Origin: Orientallactaga sibirica
Taxonomy: Eukaryota > Chordata > Mammalia > Rodentia > Dipodidae
NCBI GenBank assembly: GCA_036365145.1
Contig: JAEOAD010001942.1
Coordinates: 1,674,001 to 1,738,000 of the forward strand
Reading direction: 5' to 3'
DNA length: 64,000 nucleotides
Each line of letters starts with the position of its first letter. Positions within the stretch are counted from its first letter, which is position 1. The translations under genes and the position numbers were made by a program. A model generated the notes under the pieces. The model did no database searches. It was not told the DNA's origin and worked only from the letters and a program-made list of their open reading frames with translations. Of the stretch, positions 56,401-58,698 are shown in pieces.

Positions 56401-58634
56401 TATGGAATGTAGTAATAAATCATGATTGGCAAAGAATAGATCTGTACCTTACAGGAGGGCTGAATTTTAAACTCTATCAGTAAAGTAAAATCCAATATAA
56501 ACAAAACTGCACTGAAATCATAGAAAACACACTGTGAAACCTAGGTTCAAATTCTCCCTTTATCATTTAGAAGCTAAGGAGCTGGACCAGAGCTCTTTCT
56601 CTGAAGCACTTCCTCATTCTGAAATGAAGATCTACTCTTCTTCAAAGACTGGGGGTGGAGATATGGAGATGAAATAATACATGTTAAGGATCTCTTAAGA
56701 CTGCATATGTAATCCAACAGGTCCTTCCTTAATCATTACAAGGGAACACCTAGTCTCTTGTCAAGTACCCAAGAACTAAGGATTATACAACTTAAATATT
56801 GCTTCCATTCAGATCACAGAGAACAACTCTACTATAAAGTTTCTTTTTACTTGGCAGGTGAAATAAACCACAACAACCATGACTGAAATCTTACACACAG
56901 AGCCCATTTTATGTATAGAGATTAGTCTAAAGCAAATAGCTTGGCCATTCCCAGACAATTCACTATCTAAATATACATGAAACCTAACAGAATGTGGGGA
57001 ATAAAAGAGAAAAACTAAACATCAGTGTATGGTAGGAGCTCCTTTGTGGCACAACTCTTGACCATGTGGCATTGATGGTCAAGAGGGCTGACCCTGAAGT
57101 CAAACTTCCTGGGGTAGAACACAGGTTATGCCAATTCCTAGGTATATGATGTTGGGCACAAGTATTTTCATCTGTAAAATGGGGGTAATATTGGTACTCC
57201 AAAGCACTGCTGTCAGGAAGAAGAACACAGCAAGGTGCTTGTGCTCAGTGTTCACTCTTCCTTTGACACAAAGCACATGGTAGAAATTGAAAATGCAGAA
57301 CAAATTCCCTTTCCCATAGCTCTCTGAAGATTCTTTCTGGCATAGGCATGCATTGTCATGTTGATTGTGTTCAAATGAGCAGTGTTTCAGACTGGCCAAA
57401 ATTTGGTTTCCTTGAGTTTTCCAGAAAAAGCAAAGCCATGACCAAGCAAAGGTTCTGAAACATACGCATTACTAAGGGTAGAAATATCTTCTGTTCTGAC
57501 AGCTTCCTTCAAGTTATCACCACTTTGGAACCTTTGTTAGCAATCTTTTTTCAGATGTTTTTGCACAAAGGAGTCTTTGTGGGCACAATGGCTTCCTCGC
57601 TGGTTGTTTCCAGACAATCTTTTCACACCAATACTTCTATTAGAGTGTGGAATTCAACCCTCTTTCAAAAGATCTAACTGAAAAGATTCCAGAGTGTCAT
57701 TCTGATTTAAAACATCACTGGTCACACTTGTTCCCATTTCTCTCCCTCCCCCCCCAAGCACACTGTGCAGTGTTTCAGAAGCCAGCCCTCCAGCACACCT
57801 TCCACAGGGCAGCTCCACCCAGGGCTTCCATATAGGGTCATATCCCACACCCACCCAGCCTCATCGGTGACAACCAGAAATCCGCTCCTGCCCTCTCGCA
57901 CCATATATGGACAAATACCCACCCTAACAGTCCAAACAGAACTAAGCTCCTCCCTCTACATACACATTTCATTAACATGTCCTAAAGTTTAAGACAAAAA
58001 AAGGAAAGTTGAGCCAAGAAATTAAGAGGAACGCAAAATTAGTTTGTCAGAAAGCGCTTACAAACCACTGGCGCTCGAATATTAAGGATGCCAATTGTCA
58101 TCCACTTGCCCAACCTATTACTAACAACAATGCTCCTCCCTTCGGGGACATAATCAGACAGTCCTAGTGGGACACAGCGCCTGCATTAATGAAGCATGTC
58201 TGAACAATCCTAAACCCATTATGAAACCCAGGCAGCCAAGAGCTCTAGGCCAAACACACCTCGGCTCTCCACAACCATTTCAAAGACTTTCAAGGTCTAG
58301 TTTTCTGCACCTTCAGATCAGATGCCAACTTTCTAGTCGCCCATTTCAGAAAAGGGGGCGGCTGTCGCGTTACCAAGGTAACCGCGAACCGTCCGGCTGC
58401 CGAGGCCCAGAAGACTTTTTTTTGTTGTTGTTGTTTTGTTTTGTTTTGTTTTTTTACCTTCAGATCCTTCTTGGTAACGTCGGGGTGGGAAACAGCTCGA
58501 ATAGTCCCGGAGAGCCAGGGCCACTCGGCGACGCGCTCCACGTCCCAGCTGTCGTGGCCGCCTTCGGAAGCAGACAGACTGAGGAATCGCTTGCCCACCA
58601 ATACTGGCCAACTTTCTCCGAGCGTGAGCACCAT
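2945..58634 (-). CDS. Kdm3a: Kdm3a, lysine demethylase 3A (25 coding exons; 1-base frameshift in exon 11 as given)
   Basis: Nuclear JmjC demethylase that removes H3K9me1/me2 using Fe(II) and 2-oxoglutarate; in mammals it coactivates nuclear receptors and serves spermatogenesis, metabolic genes and hypoxia responses (family knowledge). Coding exons, 5' to 3' on the minus strand, run from 58458-58634 to 2945-3025 and are listed separately. Every junction has GT..AG ends and compatible phase. The join is 3957 nt without one extra base at 25515-25522, giving 1318 residues (human 1321; the 3-residue deficit is near residue 25). Visible landmarks: six Cys of the zinc finger at 659, 662, 673, 676, 681, 684; LXXLL at 882-886; iron ligands H1117, D1119, H1246. 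The sequence matches KDM3A along its length rather than KDM3B or JMJD1C. As written, the exon 11 insertion would stop translation after about 549 residues. Because every other exon is intact, I suspect a sequence error or rare allele rather than a pseudogene. Confidence 0.96.
3335..3449 (-). mobile_element. Diverged B1-like SINE
   Basis: 'gctatgttgtccaggcaggt' and 'aaaggcatgggccaccacac' are 7SL-derived but far from the young B1 type here. Confidence 0.6.
3487..3783 (+). mobile_element. B4/RSINE1-type SINE with CA tail
   Basis: ID-like head, B1-like middle ('cttgtaatcctagcactagg') and 'acttctggtctccacacat' tail, ending in alternating GT/GC/AC at 3751-3783. Confidence 0.7.
3751..3783. repeat. 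Simple repeat (GT)(GC)(AC)n
   Basis: Alternating purine-pyrimidine tract. Confidence 0.85.
4046..4180 (-). CDS. Kdm3a: Kdm3a exon 25, residues 1248-1292
   Basis: Encodes [20 protein letters not shown] through [10 protein letters not shown], the end of the JmjC fold; 135 nt, phase 0; donor CAG|GTAAAA. Confidence 0.95.
4274..4450 (-). CDS. Kdm3a: Kdm3a exon 24, residues 1189-1247, distal iron His
   Basis: Encodes [20 protein letters not shown] through [14 protein letters not shown]1246 of GAPHQ matches human H1249, the third Fe(II) ligand. 177 nt, phase 0; acceptor TTGTAG, donor CAG|GTAAGA. Confidence 0.96.
4711..4858 (-). mobile_element. B1 SINE
   Basis: Antisense copy, slightly shortened ('acctggatcactatgtag'). 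Confidence 0.85.
5153..5299 (+). mobile_element. B1 SINE
   Basis: Sense copy from 'gtcaggcgtagtggtggac' to 'ctacccccaaaaaccaaa'. Confidence 0.87.
5822..5961 (-). CDS. Kdm3a: Kdm3a exon 23, residues 1142-1188
   Basis: Encodes [20 protein letters not shown] through KIREFLKK inside the JmjC domain; 140 nt; acceptor TTATTTAG, donor AAG|GTGTGC. Confidence 0.95.
6033..6152 (-). CDS. Kdm3a: Kdm3a exon 22, residues 1102-1142, JmjC HxD iron ligands
   Basis: Encodes [20 protein letters not shown] through KGQCEQEE. H1117 and D1119 in HLD correspond to Fe(II) ligands H1120 and D1122 of human KDM3A. 120 nt; acceptor TTTGTAG, donor GAAG|GTAAGG. Confidence 0.96.
6694..6877 (+). mobile_element. B1 SINE with A45 tail
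   Basis: Sense copy with an uninterrupted A45 run at 6833-6877, which suggests recent insertion. Confidence 0.9.
7890..8048 (-). mobile_element. B1 SINE
   Basis: Antisense copy with an internal 10-bp repeat (cagtagtctcagtagtctca). Confidence 0.85.
8059..8178 (-). mobile_element. B1 SINE, truncated
   Basis: Antisense, stops at 'cctctgcctcctttt' without its 5' part. Confidence 0.85.
8237..8356 (+). mobile_element. Diverged B1 SINE
   Basis: Sense, 'gttgggcatggtgggacaca' to 'caacctgggttaaagtgaaa'. Confidence 0.75.
8648..8778 (-). CDS. Kdm3a: Kdm3a exon 21, residues 1058-1102, start of JmjC domain
   Basis: Encodes [20 protein letters not shown] through GPKMYNAY plus one base of Gly; 131 nt; acceptor TCCTAG, donor ATG|GTAAGA. 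Confidence 0.95.
9503..9590 (-). CDS. Kdm3a: Kdm3a exon 20, residues 1029-1058
   Basis: Encodes [20 protein letters not shown] then EDFRDMMPS plus two bases of Arg; 88 nt; donor CAG|GTAAGA. It lacks the extra residues of the mouse KNDKEKEP stretch, as human does. A B1 copy ends about 25 bp from its acceptor. Confidence 0.95.
9615..9765 (-). mobile_element. B1 SINE close to exon 20 acceptor
   Basis: Antisense B1; its near edge is about 25 bp upstream (minus strand) of exon 20. Confidence 0.87.
9892..10159 (-). mobile_element. tRNA-derived SINE, long subfamily
   Basis: Antisense, with the extra block 'cttgtggtcaagtgtggcat' and 'tgcgcccttgcactttgc' absent from the short copies. Confidence 0.88.
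10209..10447 (-). mobile_element. tRNA-derived SINE, long subfamily
   Basis: Antisense, extra block reads 'gtgtgcatgtgcgacattgt'. Confidence 0.87.
10562..10781 (-). mobile_element. tRNA-derived SINE, short subfamily
   Basis: Antisense, third in a tandem cluster, head 'gccatttccccagccc'. Confidence 0.87.
11021..11243 (+). mobile_element. tRNA-derived SINE, long-type
   Basis: Sense, 'gatggcttagtggttaagac' head, extra 'cacaacactgcacatgtgca' block, A-rich tail. Confidence 0.85.
11412..11524 (-). mobile_element. Diverged B1 SINE
   Basis: Antisense with an internal deletion. Confidence 0.75.
11626..11797 (-). CDS. Kdm3a: Kdm3a exon 19, residues 972-1029
   Basis: Encodes [20 protein letters not shown] through [12 protein letters not shown] plus one base; 172 nt. 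The donor is CCTA|GTATGT, so the Asn codon is split with exon 20. Confidence 0.95.
12134..12420 (+). mobile_element. B4/RSINE1-type SINE
   Basis: Same order as 3487-3783: ID-like head, 'cacctgtagtcccagtgctg', 'actctggcccccacatgtcc', AC-rich tail. Confidence 0.7.
12556..12744 (-). mobile_element. tRNA-derived SINE
   Basis: Antisense, head 'taagccgtctttccagccc'. Confidence 0.87.
13186..13357 (+). mobile_element. tRNA-derived SINE
   Basis: Sense, 'gggctggagagttaactcag' to 'cccattctctctcat'. Confidence 0.87.
13606..13842 (-). CDS. Kdm3a: Kdm3a exon 18, residues 893-971
   Basis: Encodes [20 protein letters not shown] through [11 protein letters not shown]; 237 nt, phase 0 on both sides; acceptor AATACAG, donor CAG|GTAATA. 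Confidence 0.95.
14159..14331 (-). CDS. Kdm3a: Kdm3a exon 17, residues 835-892, LXXLL motif
   Basis: Encodes [20 protein letters not shown] through LLNSSTGK. The LRNLL at 882-886 is the nuclear-receptor-box motif noted in KDM3A. 173 nt; acceptor TTTTAG, donor AAG|GTATGT. Confidence 0.95.
14827..14990 (+). mobile_element. tRNA-derived SINE head joined to another SINE tail
   Basis: 'aagatggctcagcagttaaa' head, then an unrelated tail with 'ttgtttcaaaataacaacaa'. Composite or rearranged. Confidence 0.55.
15042..15209 (-). mobile_element. B1 SINE
   Basis: Antisense, near consensus; (GTT)n-rich tail. Confidence 0.9.
15399..15547 (-). mobile_element. B1 SINE
   Basis: Antisense, first of two adjacent copies. 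Confidence 0.87.
15556..15705 (-). mobile_element. B1 SINE
   Basis: Antisense, directly after the previous copy. Confidence 0.88.
15715..15931 (-). mobile_element. tRNA-derived SINE
   Basis: Antisense, head 'gctgagccatctctcctgcc'. Confidence 0.87.
15999..16152 (-). mobile_element. B1 SINE
   Basis: Antisense, ends 'gcgtgcatcaccacactcag'. Confidence 0.88.
16614..16809 (-). CDS. Kdm3a: Kdm3a exon 16, residues 770-835
   Basis: Encodes [20 protein letters not shown] through [14 protein letters not shown] plus one base; 196 nt; acceptor CACATAG, donor AAAG|GTGAAT. Ala/Pro/Ser-rich linker. Confidence 0.94.
17544..17657 (+). mobile_element. B1 SINE, internal deletion
   Basis: Sense, consensus 5' half ('ccgggtgtggtggcgcacgc'); lacks the 'catagtgaattccaggtcag' segment. 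Confidence 0.87.
17660..17866 (-). mobile_element. tRNA-derived SINE
   Basis: Antisense, head 'taagccatctcttcagccc'. Confidence 0.87.
18180..18475 (-). mobile_element. Older rodent SINE (B2/B3-type)
   Basis: 'gtgtggaggccagagactga', 'gccccagggatcccgactct' and 'ggtgctggggattccaactc' in the order of old rodent B3-type copies. Confidence 0.65.
18505..18748 (+). mobile_element. tRNA-derived SINE, diverged
   Basis: Sense, 'gaagagatagctcaatggtt' head; A-rich tail. Last SINE before a SINE-free stretch over exons 15-13. Confidence 0.78.
19016..19143 (-). CDS. Kdm3a: Kdm3a exon 15, residues 727-769
   Basis: Encodes [20 protein letters not shown] then [20 protein letters not shown] and LKQ; 128 nt; acceptor CTTTTAG, donor CAG|GTATTG. 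Confidence 0.95.
19374..19469 (-). CDS. Kdm3a: Kdm3a exon 14, residues 695-727
   Basis: Encodes [20 protein letters not shown] through [11 protein letters not shown]; 96 nt; acceptor TTTGCAG, donor AAAG|GTACTT. Human has AAYKTFSWLK at the start. Confidence 0.94.
19603..19755 (-). CDS. Kdm3a: Kdm3a exon 13, residues 644-695, C6 zinc finger
   Basis: Carries C659-x2-C662, C673-x2-C676 and C681-x2-C684 in [20 protein letters not shown] / GVCVDC, the KDM3-type zinc finger needed with the JmjC domain for activity. 153 nt; acceptor TTGCAG, donor CAGG|GTGAGA. RMKKKN here replaces RMKRKN of human. Confidence 0.96.
19820..20440. other. Intronic DNA, no gene or young repeat recognised
   Basis: Part of the intron between exons 13 and 12. 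Short open frames exist on both strands but no recognisable protein. Confidence 0.6.
20528..20562 (+). repeat. G-rich tract, potential G-quadruplex
   Basis: Runs of 6, 5, 8, 3, 4 and 4 G separated by single T or A, on the template strand of Kdm3a. Confidence 0.7.
20884..20985 (-). mobile_element. tRNA-derived SINE, head fragment
   Basis: Antisense, 'cttaactgctaagccatttc'. Confidence 0.8.
20998..21026. repeat. Simple repeat (TATG)n
   Basis: Five 'tatg' units in the tail of the next SINE. Confidence 0.85.
21028..21197 (-). mobile_element. tRNA-derived SINE
   Basis: Antisense, head 'taagccatctttccagccc'. Confidence 0.86.
21695..21878 (+). mobile_element. tRNA-derived SINE
   Basis: Sense, 'gaggagatggctcaatgaat' head. 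Confidence 0.84.
21885..22100 (+). mobile_element. tRNA-derived SINE
   Basis: Sense, tandem with the previous copy; ends in an A/G run. Confidence 0.85.
22414..22628 (-). CDS. Kdm3a: Kdm3a exon 12, residues 572-644
   Basis: Encodes [20 protein letters not shown] through [12 protein letters not shown]; 215 nt. The donor is CACA|GTAAGA, which leaves one base for the Arg codon completed by exon 13. Strongly conserved segment just before the zinc finger. Confidence 0.95.
22630..24020. other. Intronic DNA without recognised repeats
   Basis: Upstream side of exon 12. No young SINE, no gene; short frames on both strands look random. Confidence 0.55.
24022..24216 (-). mobile_element. tRNA-derived SINE
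   Basis: Antisense, diverged, head 'actgatccatctcctcaggt'. Confidence 0.8.
24738..24853 (+). mobile_element. Diverged B1 SINE, 5'-truncated
   Basis: Sense, 'catcaggaggctgaggtata' to 'acctggtctcaaaaaaata'. Confidence 0.65.
24854..25017 (+). mobile_element. B1 SINE
   Basis: Sense, near consensus, A18 tail; second of four adjacent sense B1 copies. Confidence 0.9.
25020..25175 (+). mobile_element. B1 SINE
   Basis: Sense, third of the array. Confidence 0.86.
25186..25350 (+). mobile_element. B1 SINE
   Basis: Sense, fourth of the array; ends about 85 bp from the exon 11 donor. Confidence 0.86.
25435..25640 (-). CDS. Kdm3a: Kdm3a exon 11, residues 504-572, with one extra base
   Basis: Encodes [20 protein letters not shown] through IVAQLPKCR, then expected [20 protein letters not shown] and CRFFHFR. 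The exon is 206 nt, whereas both flanking phases require 205. Within 25515-25522 the minus strand reads TGCCGGAGAGTGT, where Cys-Arg-Glu-Cys needs one base fewer. Read literally it gives CRRVSLG and a TAG at 25503-25501. Splice sites (TTCTTAG acceptor, GAG|GTGAGG donor) and the sequence on both sides are otherwise intact. Confidence 0.93.
25850..26650. other. Pyrimidine-rich intronic DNA, possibly ancient repeat
   Basis: C/T-rich with loosely repeated phrases ('ctcccatgtgtgaacttccc', 'tttcccatgtgtttatgact'), suggesting an old tandem or LINE-derived block. Unidentified. Confidence 0.4.
27030..27240 (-). mobile_element. tRNA-derived SINE
   Basis: Antisense, head 'taagccatctcttcaacccc'. Confidence 0.86.
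27775..27938 (-). mobile_element. B1 SINE
   Basis: Antisense, T-run tail, ends 'gcgccaccacacccagct'. Confidence 0.89.
28082..28301 (-). mobile_element. tRNA-derived SINE
   Basis: Antisense, head 'taagccatctctccagccc'. Confidence 0.89.
28401..28532 (-). mobile_element. B1 SINE, 5'-truncated
   Basis: Antisense, stops at 'attaaaggcaggcac'. Confidence 0.86.
28905..29050 (-). mobile_element. Diverged B1 SINE
   Basis: Antisense, 'gcccaggctgacctggatgg' to 'ggcatgagccaccacatgtg'. Confidence 0.78.
29138..29320 (+). mobile_element. B4 SINE (ID head plus B1 body)
   Basis: 'ggctctgggtttgatcccca' (ID) followed by 'gtacctgtaatccaagcact' (B1). Confidence 0.7.
29743..29946 (+). mobile_element. tRNA-derived SINE
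   Basis: Sense, near consensus ('gggctggagagatggcttag', 'ggttcgattctcc'), CT-rich then A-rich tail. Confidence 0.9.
30260..30400 (-). mobile_element. B1-like SINE
   Basis: Antisense, older type ('gatagggtcttgctatagcc'). Confidence 0.82.
30424..30598 (-). mobile_element. B1 SINE
   Basis: Antisense; outer arm of the inverted pair around exon 10 with 31864-32012. Confidence 0.88.
30599..30771 (-). mobile_element. tRNA-derived SINE
   Basis: Antisense, abuts the B1; inner arm with 31700-31860. Its head is about 100 bp from exon 10. Confidence 0.88.
30873..31384 (-). CDS. Kdm3a: Kdm3a exon 10, residues 333-504 (largest exon)
   Basis: 512 nt encoding [20 protein letters not shown] through [11 protein letters not shown], a poorly conserved Ser/Lys/Glu-rich linker without a recognised domain. 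The length is not a multiple of 3, so skipping it would break the frame. It is flanked by inverted SINE pairs (see findings). Donor ACC|GTAAGT. Confidence 0.95.
31700..31860 (+). mobile_element. tRNA-derived SINE
   Basis: Sense, 'ggggctggaaagatggttca' head. Confidence 0.86.
31864..32012 (+). mobile_element. B1 SINE
   Basis: Sense, abuts the preceding SINE, near consensus 3' half. Confidence 0.88.
32040..32290 (+). mobile_element. B4/RSINE1-type SINE
   Basis: Diverged: 'cacggctcagataggtaaaa', 'ggaggcagagatgggacaat', 'tgtcctctgacctccacacc'. Confidence 0.6.
32308..32672 (-). mobile_element. Non-autonomous rodent repeat, URR1/hAT-like
   Basis: Near-complete match, in opposite orientation, to 54585-54930. 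The 3' part has 'gtaagccaaaataaacctt' and 'gttgctcttggt', as in the rodent URR1-type elements. No coding capacity. Family name from memory; ends not defined. Confidence 0.6.
32859..33051 (+). mobile_element. tRNA-derived SINE
   Basis: Sense, 'ggggctagagaaatgcctta' head. Confidence 0.87.
33440..33581 (+). mobile_element. B1 SINE
   Basis: Sense, moderately diverged, adjacent to the next SINE. Confidence 0.83.
33582..33780 (+). mobile_element. tRNA-derived SINE with (CAAA)n tail
   Basis: Sense, 'gggctgaagaaatggctcaa' head; (caaa)n at 33749-33779. Confidence 0.86.
33785..34380. other. Pyrimidine-rich intronic DNA, unidentified
   Basis: C/T-rich, possibly old LINE-2 derived; no gene seen. Confidence 0.4.
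34388..34550 (+). mobile_element. B1 SINE
   Basis: Sense, 'tgggcatggtggtgcacgcc' to 'ccttgacaaaacaaaataaa'. Confidence 0.89.
34739..34902 (-). CDS. Kdm3a: Kdm3a exon 9, residues 279-333
   Basis: Encodes [20 protein letters not shown] through NLGAKIPQ. The phase of exon 10 fixes the donor at CAAGG|GTGAGT rather than one base earlier. 164 nt; Ser/Pro-rich disordered linker. Confidence 0.93.
35838..35994 (-). mobile_element. B1-like SINE
   Basis: Antisense, older type, ends 'gtaccaccatgcccagct'. Confidence 0.82.
36038..36245 (+). mobile_element. tRNA-derived SINE
   Basis: Sense, near consensus head and (AAAT)n tail. Confidence 0.9.
36480..36624 (-). mobile_element. B1 SINE
   Basis: Antisense, small deletion at 'attaaagaccaccacgccc'. 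Confidence 0.87.
36723..36912 (+). mobile_element. tRNA-derived SINE
   Basis: Sense, near consensus. 'tggctcagtgg' (A box) and 'ggttcgattctcc' (B box) are well preserved. Confidence 0.9.
36975..37011. repeat. A37 homopolymer
   Basis: Uninterrupted run with no recognisable SINE body attached. Confidence 0.85.
37405..37561 (-). mobile_element. B1 SINE
   Basis: Antisense, ends 'gtgccactacacctggct'. Confidence 0.88.
37830..38035 (+). mobile_element. L2 fragment (3' end type)
   Basis: 'atagtacttatcacactgtg', 'cttcatgtgggcagaagccc' and 'atatggcagaagttcattca' follow the order of the mammalian L2 3' end. Confidence 0.55.
38250..38390 (+). mobile_element. MIR fragment
   Basis: 'ctcatttataaagtgagaat' and 'gtgctcagcatatagtaaa' match the MIR core and 3' order. 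Confidence 0.6.
38400..39470. other. Intronic DNA, no recognised feature
   Basis: No young SINE or gene recognised between the MIR fragment and the 7SL pseudogene. Confidence 0.5.
39478..39673 (-). pseudogene. 7SL RNA pseudogene, 3'-truncated, with S-domain sequence
   Basis: Minus strand carries 7SL-like blocks in order: TCCCAGCTACTCAGGAG, GAGGATCACTTGCATCCAG, GTGTCCACATTAAGTTTGGC, CATCAGTATAGTGAC and CACCATGTTGCCTAAG. The middle blocks belong to the 7SL S domain, which B1 and Alu lack, so this is a copy of 7SL RNA itself and not a SINE. Homology fades before the 3' end. Many substitutions and no visible upstream promoter suggest a dead copy. It lies in the intron between exons 9 and 8. Confidence 0.85.
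40200..41050. other. Pyrimidine-rich intronic DNA, possibly L2-derived
   Basis: Weak L2-like phrases around 40770-40930 ('ccaggctgcttcagaggcca'). No gene seen. Confidence 0.35.
41542..41727 (+). mobile_element. tRNA-derived SINE
   Basis: Sense, near consensus ('ggcttagcggttaaggcatt', 'ggttcgattcccc'). Confidence 0.9.
42240..42404 (+). mobile_element. B1 SINE
   Basis: Sense, near consensus; ends about 150 bp from the exon 8 donor. Confidence 0.9.
42553..42641 (-). CDS. Kdm3a: Kdm3a exon 8, residues 249-278
   Basis: Encodes [20 protein letters not shown] through AKSCAE, a basic linker segment; 89 nt; acceptor TTGTAG, donor GAG|GTAACC. Confidence 0.93.
42741..42813 (-). CDS. Kdm3a: Kdm3a exon 7, residues 225-249
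   Basis: Encodes [20 protein letters not shown] then FVTC plus one base of Gly; 73 nt, the shortest coding exon; acceptor TTTTTAAG, donor GTG|GTAAGA. Confidence 0.94.
43070..43194 (-). CDS. Kdm3a: Kdm3a exon 6, residues 183-224
   Basis: Completes the split Gly codon and encodes [20 protein letters not shown] through LQVNCEE; 125 nt; donor GAG|GTAAAG. Confidence 0.94.
43689..43750 (+). mobile_element. B1 3' fragment
   Basis: 'gccagcctaggctagagcga' plus A-rich tail. Confidence 0.7.
43770..43910 (+). mobile_element. MIR fragment
   Basis: 'tttgaatccagttccatcac' followed by 'taaccagctatggggctg'. Confidence 0.55.
43914..44062 (+). mobile_element. B1 SINE
   Basis: Sense, small 5' deletion. Confidence 0.87.
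44064..44279 (+). mobile_element. tRNA-derived SINE
   Basis: Sense, with an internal duplication of the 'acatgtgcacaaggtggtgc' region and A16 tail. Confidence 0.86.
44281..44475 (+). mobile_element. B1 SINE with A35 tail
   Basis: Sense, 'gctgggcgtggtggcacacg'; long pure A run at 44424-44458 suggests a young insertion. Confidence 0.9.
44479..44680 (+). mobile_element. tRNA-derived SINE
   Basis: Sense, 'ggactagagagatggctcag'; ends about 200 bp from the exon 5 donor. Confidence 0.87.
44880..44982 (-). CDS. Kdm3a: Kdm3a exon 5, residues 149-183
   Basis: Encodes [20 protein letters not shown] through DESHLLQ plus one base of a Gly codon; 103 nt; acceptor TTTACAG, donor AAG|GTATGT. Confidence 0.94.
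45000..46370. other. Intronic DNA without recognised repeats
   Basis: AT-rich intron between exons 5 and 4; no young SINE or gene seen. Confidence 0.5.
46373..46528 (-). mobile_element. B1-like SINE
   Basis: Antisense, (GTT)n tail, moderately diverged. Confidence 0.83.
46541..46750 (-). mobile_element. tRNA-derived SINE
   Basis: Antisense, head 'taagccatcattcccgccc'. Confidence 0.86.
46853..46985 (+). mobile_element. B1 SINE, diverged
   Basis: Sense, 'gtcggatgtggtggcacatg'. Confidence 0.8.
47559..47700 (-). mobile_element. B1 SINE
   Basis: Antisense, ends 'gcaccaccacacttggc'. Confidence 0.84.
47925..48184 (+). mobile_element. tRNA-derived SINE, long subfamily
   Basis: Sense reference copy of the long type: extra block 'gacacaagggcacaatgccg' then 'cacttgaccacaaggggcgc'. 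Confidence 0.9.
48696..48806 (-). CDS. Kdm3a: Kdm3a exon 4, residues 112-148
   Basis: Encodes [20 protein letters not shown] through KDLLKPIQ; 111 nt, phase 0 at both ends, TTTTTAG acceptor and CAG|GTAAAA donor. Confidence 0.94.
48838..48970 (+). mobile_element. B1 SINE, diverged
   Basis: Sense, 'gccaggtgtggtgggacact'. Confidence 0.8.
49121..49313 (-). mobile_element. tRNA-derived SINE
   Basis: Antisense, diverged, with a local 'gcaggcaagcaggctttgca' duplication. Confidence 0.82.
49321..49543 (-). mobile_element. tRNA-derived SINE
   Basis: Antisense, head 'taagccatctctccagaccc'. Confidence 0.87.
49790..49905 (+). mobile_element. L2 fragment
   Basis: 'tgatgtgcaaggtcctacac' resembles a conserved L2 phrase. 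Weak. Confidence 0.4.
49938..50028 (-). mobile_element. tRNA-derived SINE, head fragment
   Basis: Antisense, 'aagccatctctccagccc'. Confidence 0.84.
50166..50321 (-). CDS. Kdm3a: Kdm3a exon 3, residues 60-111
   Basis: Starts [10 protein letters not shown] after a TTTGTCCAG acceptor and ends IIQWPAI at a GTAAGT donor. 156 nt, phase 0 on both sides. It is the first exon after the 8.1-kb intron 2. Confidence 0.95.
50896..51057 (+). repeat. Local duplication, copy 1 (intron 2)
   Basis: 162 bp, about 93% identical by eye to 52944-53108 in direct orientation, both ending in 'gttttatataatatacacca' plus attaa. Flanks differ from those of copy 2. Confidence 0.85.
51142..51193 (-). mobile_element. ID-like SINE fragment
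   Basis: Reverse complement 'gttggggatataactcagtg' then 'gcagagcacttggctgcc'. Confidence 0.65.
51350..51470 (+). mobile_element. B1 SINE, diverged
   Basis: Sense, 'gctaggtgtgttggcacaag'. Confidence 0.8.
51860..52100 (+). mobile_element. L2 fragment
   Basis: 'gaagaaaccttcccaaacca' and 'aatacttgtcagaattaata' fit the L2 3' order. Confidence 0.45.
52155..52290 (-). mobile_element. B1 SINE
   Basis: Antisense, ends 'ggtgcaccaccatgcccga'. Confidence 0.86.
52291..52497 (-). mobile_element. tRNA-derived SINE
   Basis: Antisense, abuts the B1; head 'taagccatttttacagcccc'. Confidence 0.86.
52944..53108 (+). repeat. Local duplication, copy 2 (intron 2)
   Basis: Direct copy of 50896-51057 with a 3-bp indel (aaatgtcatg against aaatatg). 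Its 5' flank (agatctgggcttgaatccc) looks MIR-derived and continuous with the unit, so this is probably the source copy. Confidence 0.85.
53140..53205 (+). mobile_element. MIR-like fragment
   Basis: 'gtgaaaatagcaacatctat' then 'ctcattgaattgtcaggtag', resembling the MIR 3' half. May be the remainder of the MIR interrupted by the duplicated unit. Confidence 0.45.
53205..53437 (-). mobile_element. tRNA-derived SINE
   Basis: Antisense, GA/GC-rich tail, head 'taagccatttctccagccc'. Confidence 0.87.
53624..53775 (-). mobile_element. tRNA-derived SINE, truncated
   Basis: Antisense, breaks off after 'ggctttgcagg'; the head is missing. Confidence 0.83.
53890..54092 (+). mobile_element. B4-type SINE
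   Basis: ID-like 'cttgcctagcatacctgaag', then B1-like 'acacctataactccagcacc', then an A21 tail. Confidence 0.6.
54093..54165 (+). mobile_element. B1 3' fragment
   Basis: Sense, 'gattgccttgagttccaggc'. Confidence 0.7.
54179..54355 (+). mobile_element. tRNA-derived SINE
   Basis: Sense, 'gggctggagagatggttcag' head. Confidence 0.87.
54585..54930 (+). mobile_element. Non-autonomous rodent repeat, URR1/hAT-like
   Basis: Same family as 32308-32672, with head 'ggtgatttgattcagttgtc' and tail 'aaaataaacctttttgtccc'. Sits in intron 2. Confidence 0.6.
55225..55372 (+). mobile_element. B1 SINE
   Basis: Sense, near-perfect consensus ('ggccaggcgtggtggcacac'). Confidence 0.91.
55527..55662 (-). mobile_element. 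B1-like SINE, diverged
   Basis: Antisense, 'caaggtagggtctcattcta'. Confidence 0.8.
55795..55942 (-). mobile_element. B1 SINE
   Basis: Antisense; last young SINE before a 5.6-kb SINE-free block around the promoter. Confidence 0.87.
56530..56695 (+). mobile_element. MIR fragment
   Basis: 'gtgaaacctaggttcaaatt', 'cttcctcattctgaaatgaa', 'gatgaaataatacatgttaa' in MIR order. Confidence 0.65.
57085..57240 (+). mobile_element. MIR fragment
   Basis: 'ctaggtatatgatgttgggc' then 'tttcatctgtaaaatggggg', strongly MIR-like. Confidence 0.75.
57250..58450. other. 5' part of intron 2, no gene recognised
   Basis: SINE-free DNA next to the promoter; may hold enhancer sequence. No conserved coding frame found. 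Confidence 0.5.
58458..58634 (-). CDS. Kdm3a: Kdm3a exon 2 (first coding), residues 1-59
   Basis: ATG at 58634-58632 opens [14 protein letters not shown], the conserved KDM3A N-terminus. The exon ends ...KKDLK at an AAG|GTAAAA donor, phase 0. Three residues are missing relative to human in the [10 protein letters not shown] stretch. The ATG lies about 30 nt inside the predicted exon; long in-frame extensions upstream are only GC-rich and poly-T read-through. Confidence 0.95.
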
Positions 58635-58667
58635 GGTTTCCACGCCGGCTTCAGGAAGGGCTCCTCC

Positions 58668-58668
<1 letters not shown>

Positions 58669-58698
<30 letters not shown>
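58669..58698. repeat. A30/T30 homopolymer next to exon 2 acceptor
   Basis: Thirty A on the plus strand (T30 in the sense of Kdm3a), followed by GGGAG|GAGCCC; likely the polypyrimidine tract of intron 1. Confidence 0.8.

Noticed and set aside
2945..58634. Assignment to KDM3B or JMJD1C instead of KDM3A
   Set aside because: The N-terminus, exon 10 linker and zinc-finger context match KDM3A residue for residue along the gene; the paralogs differ in the linkers.
2945..58634. Kdm3a as a whole-gene pseudogene because of the exon 11 frameshift
   Set aside because: All introns, splice sites, catalytic residues and the other 24 coding exons are intact, which argues against relaxed selection.
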